This document shows, piece by piece, positions 48,879 to 49,750 of a stretch of DNA of 49,750 nt. Position 1 is the first letter of the stretch. The number at the start of each line of letters is the position of its first letter. Position numbers and translations under genes: made by a program. The notes beneath the pieces are model-generated. The model was not told the DNA's origin and made no database searches. It saw only the letters and a list, made by a program, of their open reading frames with translations. The DNA is taken from NCBI GenBank assembly GCA_021786195.1, contig JAJYNS010000122.1, positions 24,545-74,294 on the forward strand, in the 5' to 3' direction. Source of the stretch: Actinomycetes bacterium. GTDB taxonomy: Bacteria > Actinomycetota > Acidimicrobiia > Acidimicrobiales > Bog-793.

Positions 48879-48942
48879 GCCAGGGCCCCCGCGCCGAGGC
48901 TTGCGCAACGGAGCCCGGGGAACCGGGCGAAGCGAGCCGGCG

Positions 48943-49750
48943 TCACCTTCGCCCGGCCCTCCGGTCGGCGTGGTACCAGACGTCGACCCCCCCCACCTCG
49001 ACCGGTGGCCCGAGCGCGGCGGTGAGCTCGCTCACCGCGACCGGGGTCGCGTAGCCGATCGCCGGGTCGAGCACGACCGTGCCGATGCGCCACCGAGTCA
49101 TGAACAGCCGGATCCCCGAGACCGTCGCCTGGTCGAGCGGCGGCGGGGGCCAGGGCGAATCCCTCCCGGCCCGGGCCGAGACGAACAGGTCGTAGACGAC
49201 CCTCGGTGCCAGGGGGTAGATCGCGCTCGTGCCGCGCCGGCCCCCCCTCGTGGGCCTCGTCGCCTCGCCCCCGACGATCCGGAAGCGCATGCCGGACGCG
49301 GCCTGCCAGAGCATGGCGTTGTTCCAGGGAGGGGCGTCGTAGGGGTAGGTGAGCACGACGCTCCCCGGAGGGATCTGGCGCACCGCAGCCGAGGTGAAGT
49401 ACGGGGGGATCTGCGCCACCTGCGAGGAGTAGGGGAAGCTCGGCACGAGGGGCAGCACGACGACTGCCGCGACGCAGCCCGTGAACAGCGCCGGCGAGAC
49501 GGGCCTCGAGAGGCGCCGGAGCAGGCCCTTGGCACCCTGCGGGCCGCGCCCGCCGATCGGCTCGGCCATGGCGCGCCGCCTCGGCGAGTGCCGGCGGTGA
49601 CCGACGGCGGCGCCTTCGGTGGCGAGCCGGGGCCGGGGATGGAGGAGGGCGTCGAGGCCGAGGGCGAGCAGGACGGCGACGGAGAGGTCGACGTAGAGGG
49701 AGAAGCGCGCCGCGAGGATGCCGGCGAGGAGCGACACCTTGCGGAACAGG
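48943..49750 (-). CDS. C-terminal part of a polytopic membrane protein (glycosyltransferase-like), cut by window edge
   Basis: The frame is open to the right edge, so at least 269 C-terminal residues are visible and the N-terminal part lies outside. The visible start (LFRKVSLLAGILAARFSLYVDLSVAVLLALGLDALL) is a membrane segment; a second helix is at TGCVAAVVVLPLVPSF. A soluble domain follows: YFTSAAVRQIPPGSVVLTYPYDAPPWNNAMLWQAASGMRFRIVGG and a C-terminal VEVGGVDVWYHADRR. This layout resembles large GT-C-type or uncharacterised actinobacterial membrane proteins that end in an extracytoplasmic domain. I cannot name a substrate. Confidence 0.5.
   Translation of the reverse strand, partial: LFRKVSLLAGILAARFSLYVDLSVAVLLALGLDALLHPRPRLATEGAAVGHRRHSPRRRAMAEPIGGRGPQGAKGLLRRLSRPVSPALFTGCVAAVVVLPLVPSFPYSSQVAQIPPYFTSAAVRQIPPGSVVLTYPYDAPPWNNAMLWQAASGMRFRIVGGEATRPTRGGRRGTSAIYPLAPRVVYDLFVSARAGRDSPWPPPPLDQATVSGIRLFMTRWRIGTVVLDPAIGYATPVAVSELTAALGPPVEVGGVDVWYHADRRAGRR

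Overview
The window is a very GC-rich, densely coding stretch of bacterial chromosome, almost certainly from an actinomycete-type (Actinomycetota) organism. Lineage markers are a DUF2469 protein between rplS and yraN, an Rv2927c-like coiled-coil protein beside yceD, a giant CtpI-type P-type ATPase, a DUF2510 protein and the housekeeping order ffh-ftsY-smc-fpg-rnc. Fine placement is inference; a deep branch such as Acidimicrobiia is plausible. I see no insertion sequence, phage, CRISPR array, tRNA or rRNA, and no gene-free stretch longer than about 230 bases.

Layout. 1-4.6 kb: a sugar-catabolism locus around a divergent promoter. A ROK kinase and an SIS-domain ketose isomerase/deaminase-like protein lie on the minus strand; a class II (tagatose/fructose-bisphosphate type) aldolase, KDPG aldolase and a KDG-kinase-like PfkB protein lie on the plus strand. 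4.7-6.8 kb: cytochrome oxidase maturation (CtaG and a heme A synthase-like protein, overlapping by GTGA). 7.0-9.4 kb: an NPD-family flavoprotein and an SDR. 9.6-14.5 kb: a 1,500-residue double-headed P-type ATPase with a small membrane protein and a palindrome at its promoter. 14.7-17.6 kb: four plus-strand genes, each with its own leaderless-type promoter (glycine-zipper peptide, nucleotidyltransferase, CDF metal exporter, class IV aminotransferase). 17.7-22.8 kb: M48 protease, dprA and comM (natural transformation), a zinc-ribbon protein and a DUF2510 protein. 22.8-28.5 kb: a beta-glycoside locus (LacI regulator, cytosolic clan-A glycosidase, GH94 cellobiose phosphorylase). 28.6-48.9 kb: a long minus-strand housekeeping block: yraN, DUF2469, rplS, trmD, rimM, khpA, rpsP, ffh, ftsY, smc, fpg, rnc, acpP, plsX, rpmF, yceD, a coiled-coil gene, coaD, rsmD, recG, fakA, then rpmB on the plus strand and thiL. 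The right edge cuts a membrane protein gene.

Gene-start biology is the most distinctive feature. Many genes start about 6 bases after a TANNNT -10 box, so their mRNAs should be leaderless. In two places the TAG stop of one gene is the first half of the -10 box of the next. In three housekeeping genes (yraN, rimM, plsX) the conserved N-terminus is best explained by a CTG start; for yraN and rimM no ATG, GTG or TTG in frame can supply it. In yraN and plsX the CTG sits in a CTGA overlap with the upstream stop, the counterpart of the ATGA and GTGA overlaps seen throughout the window.
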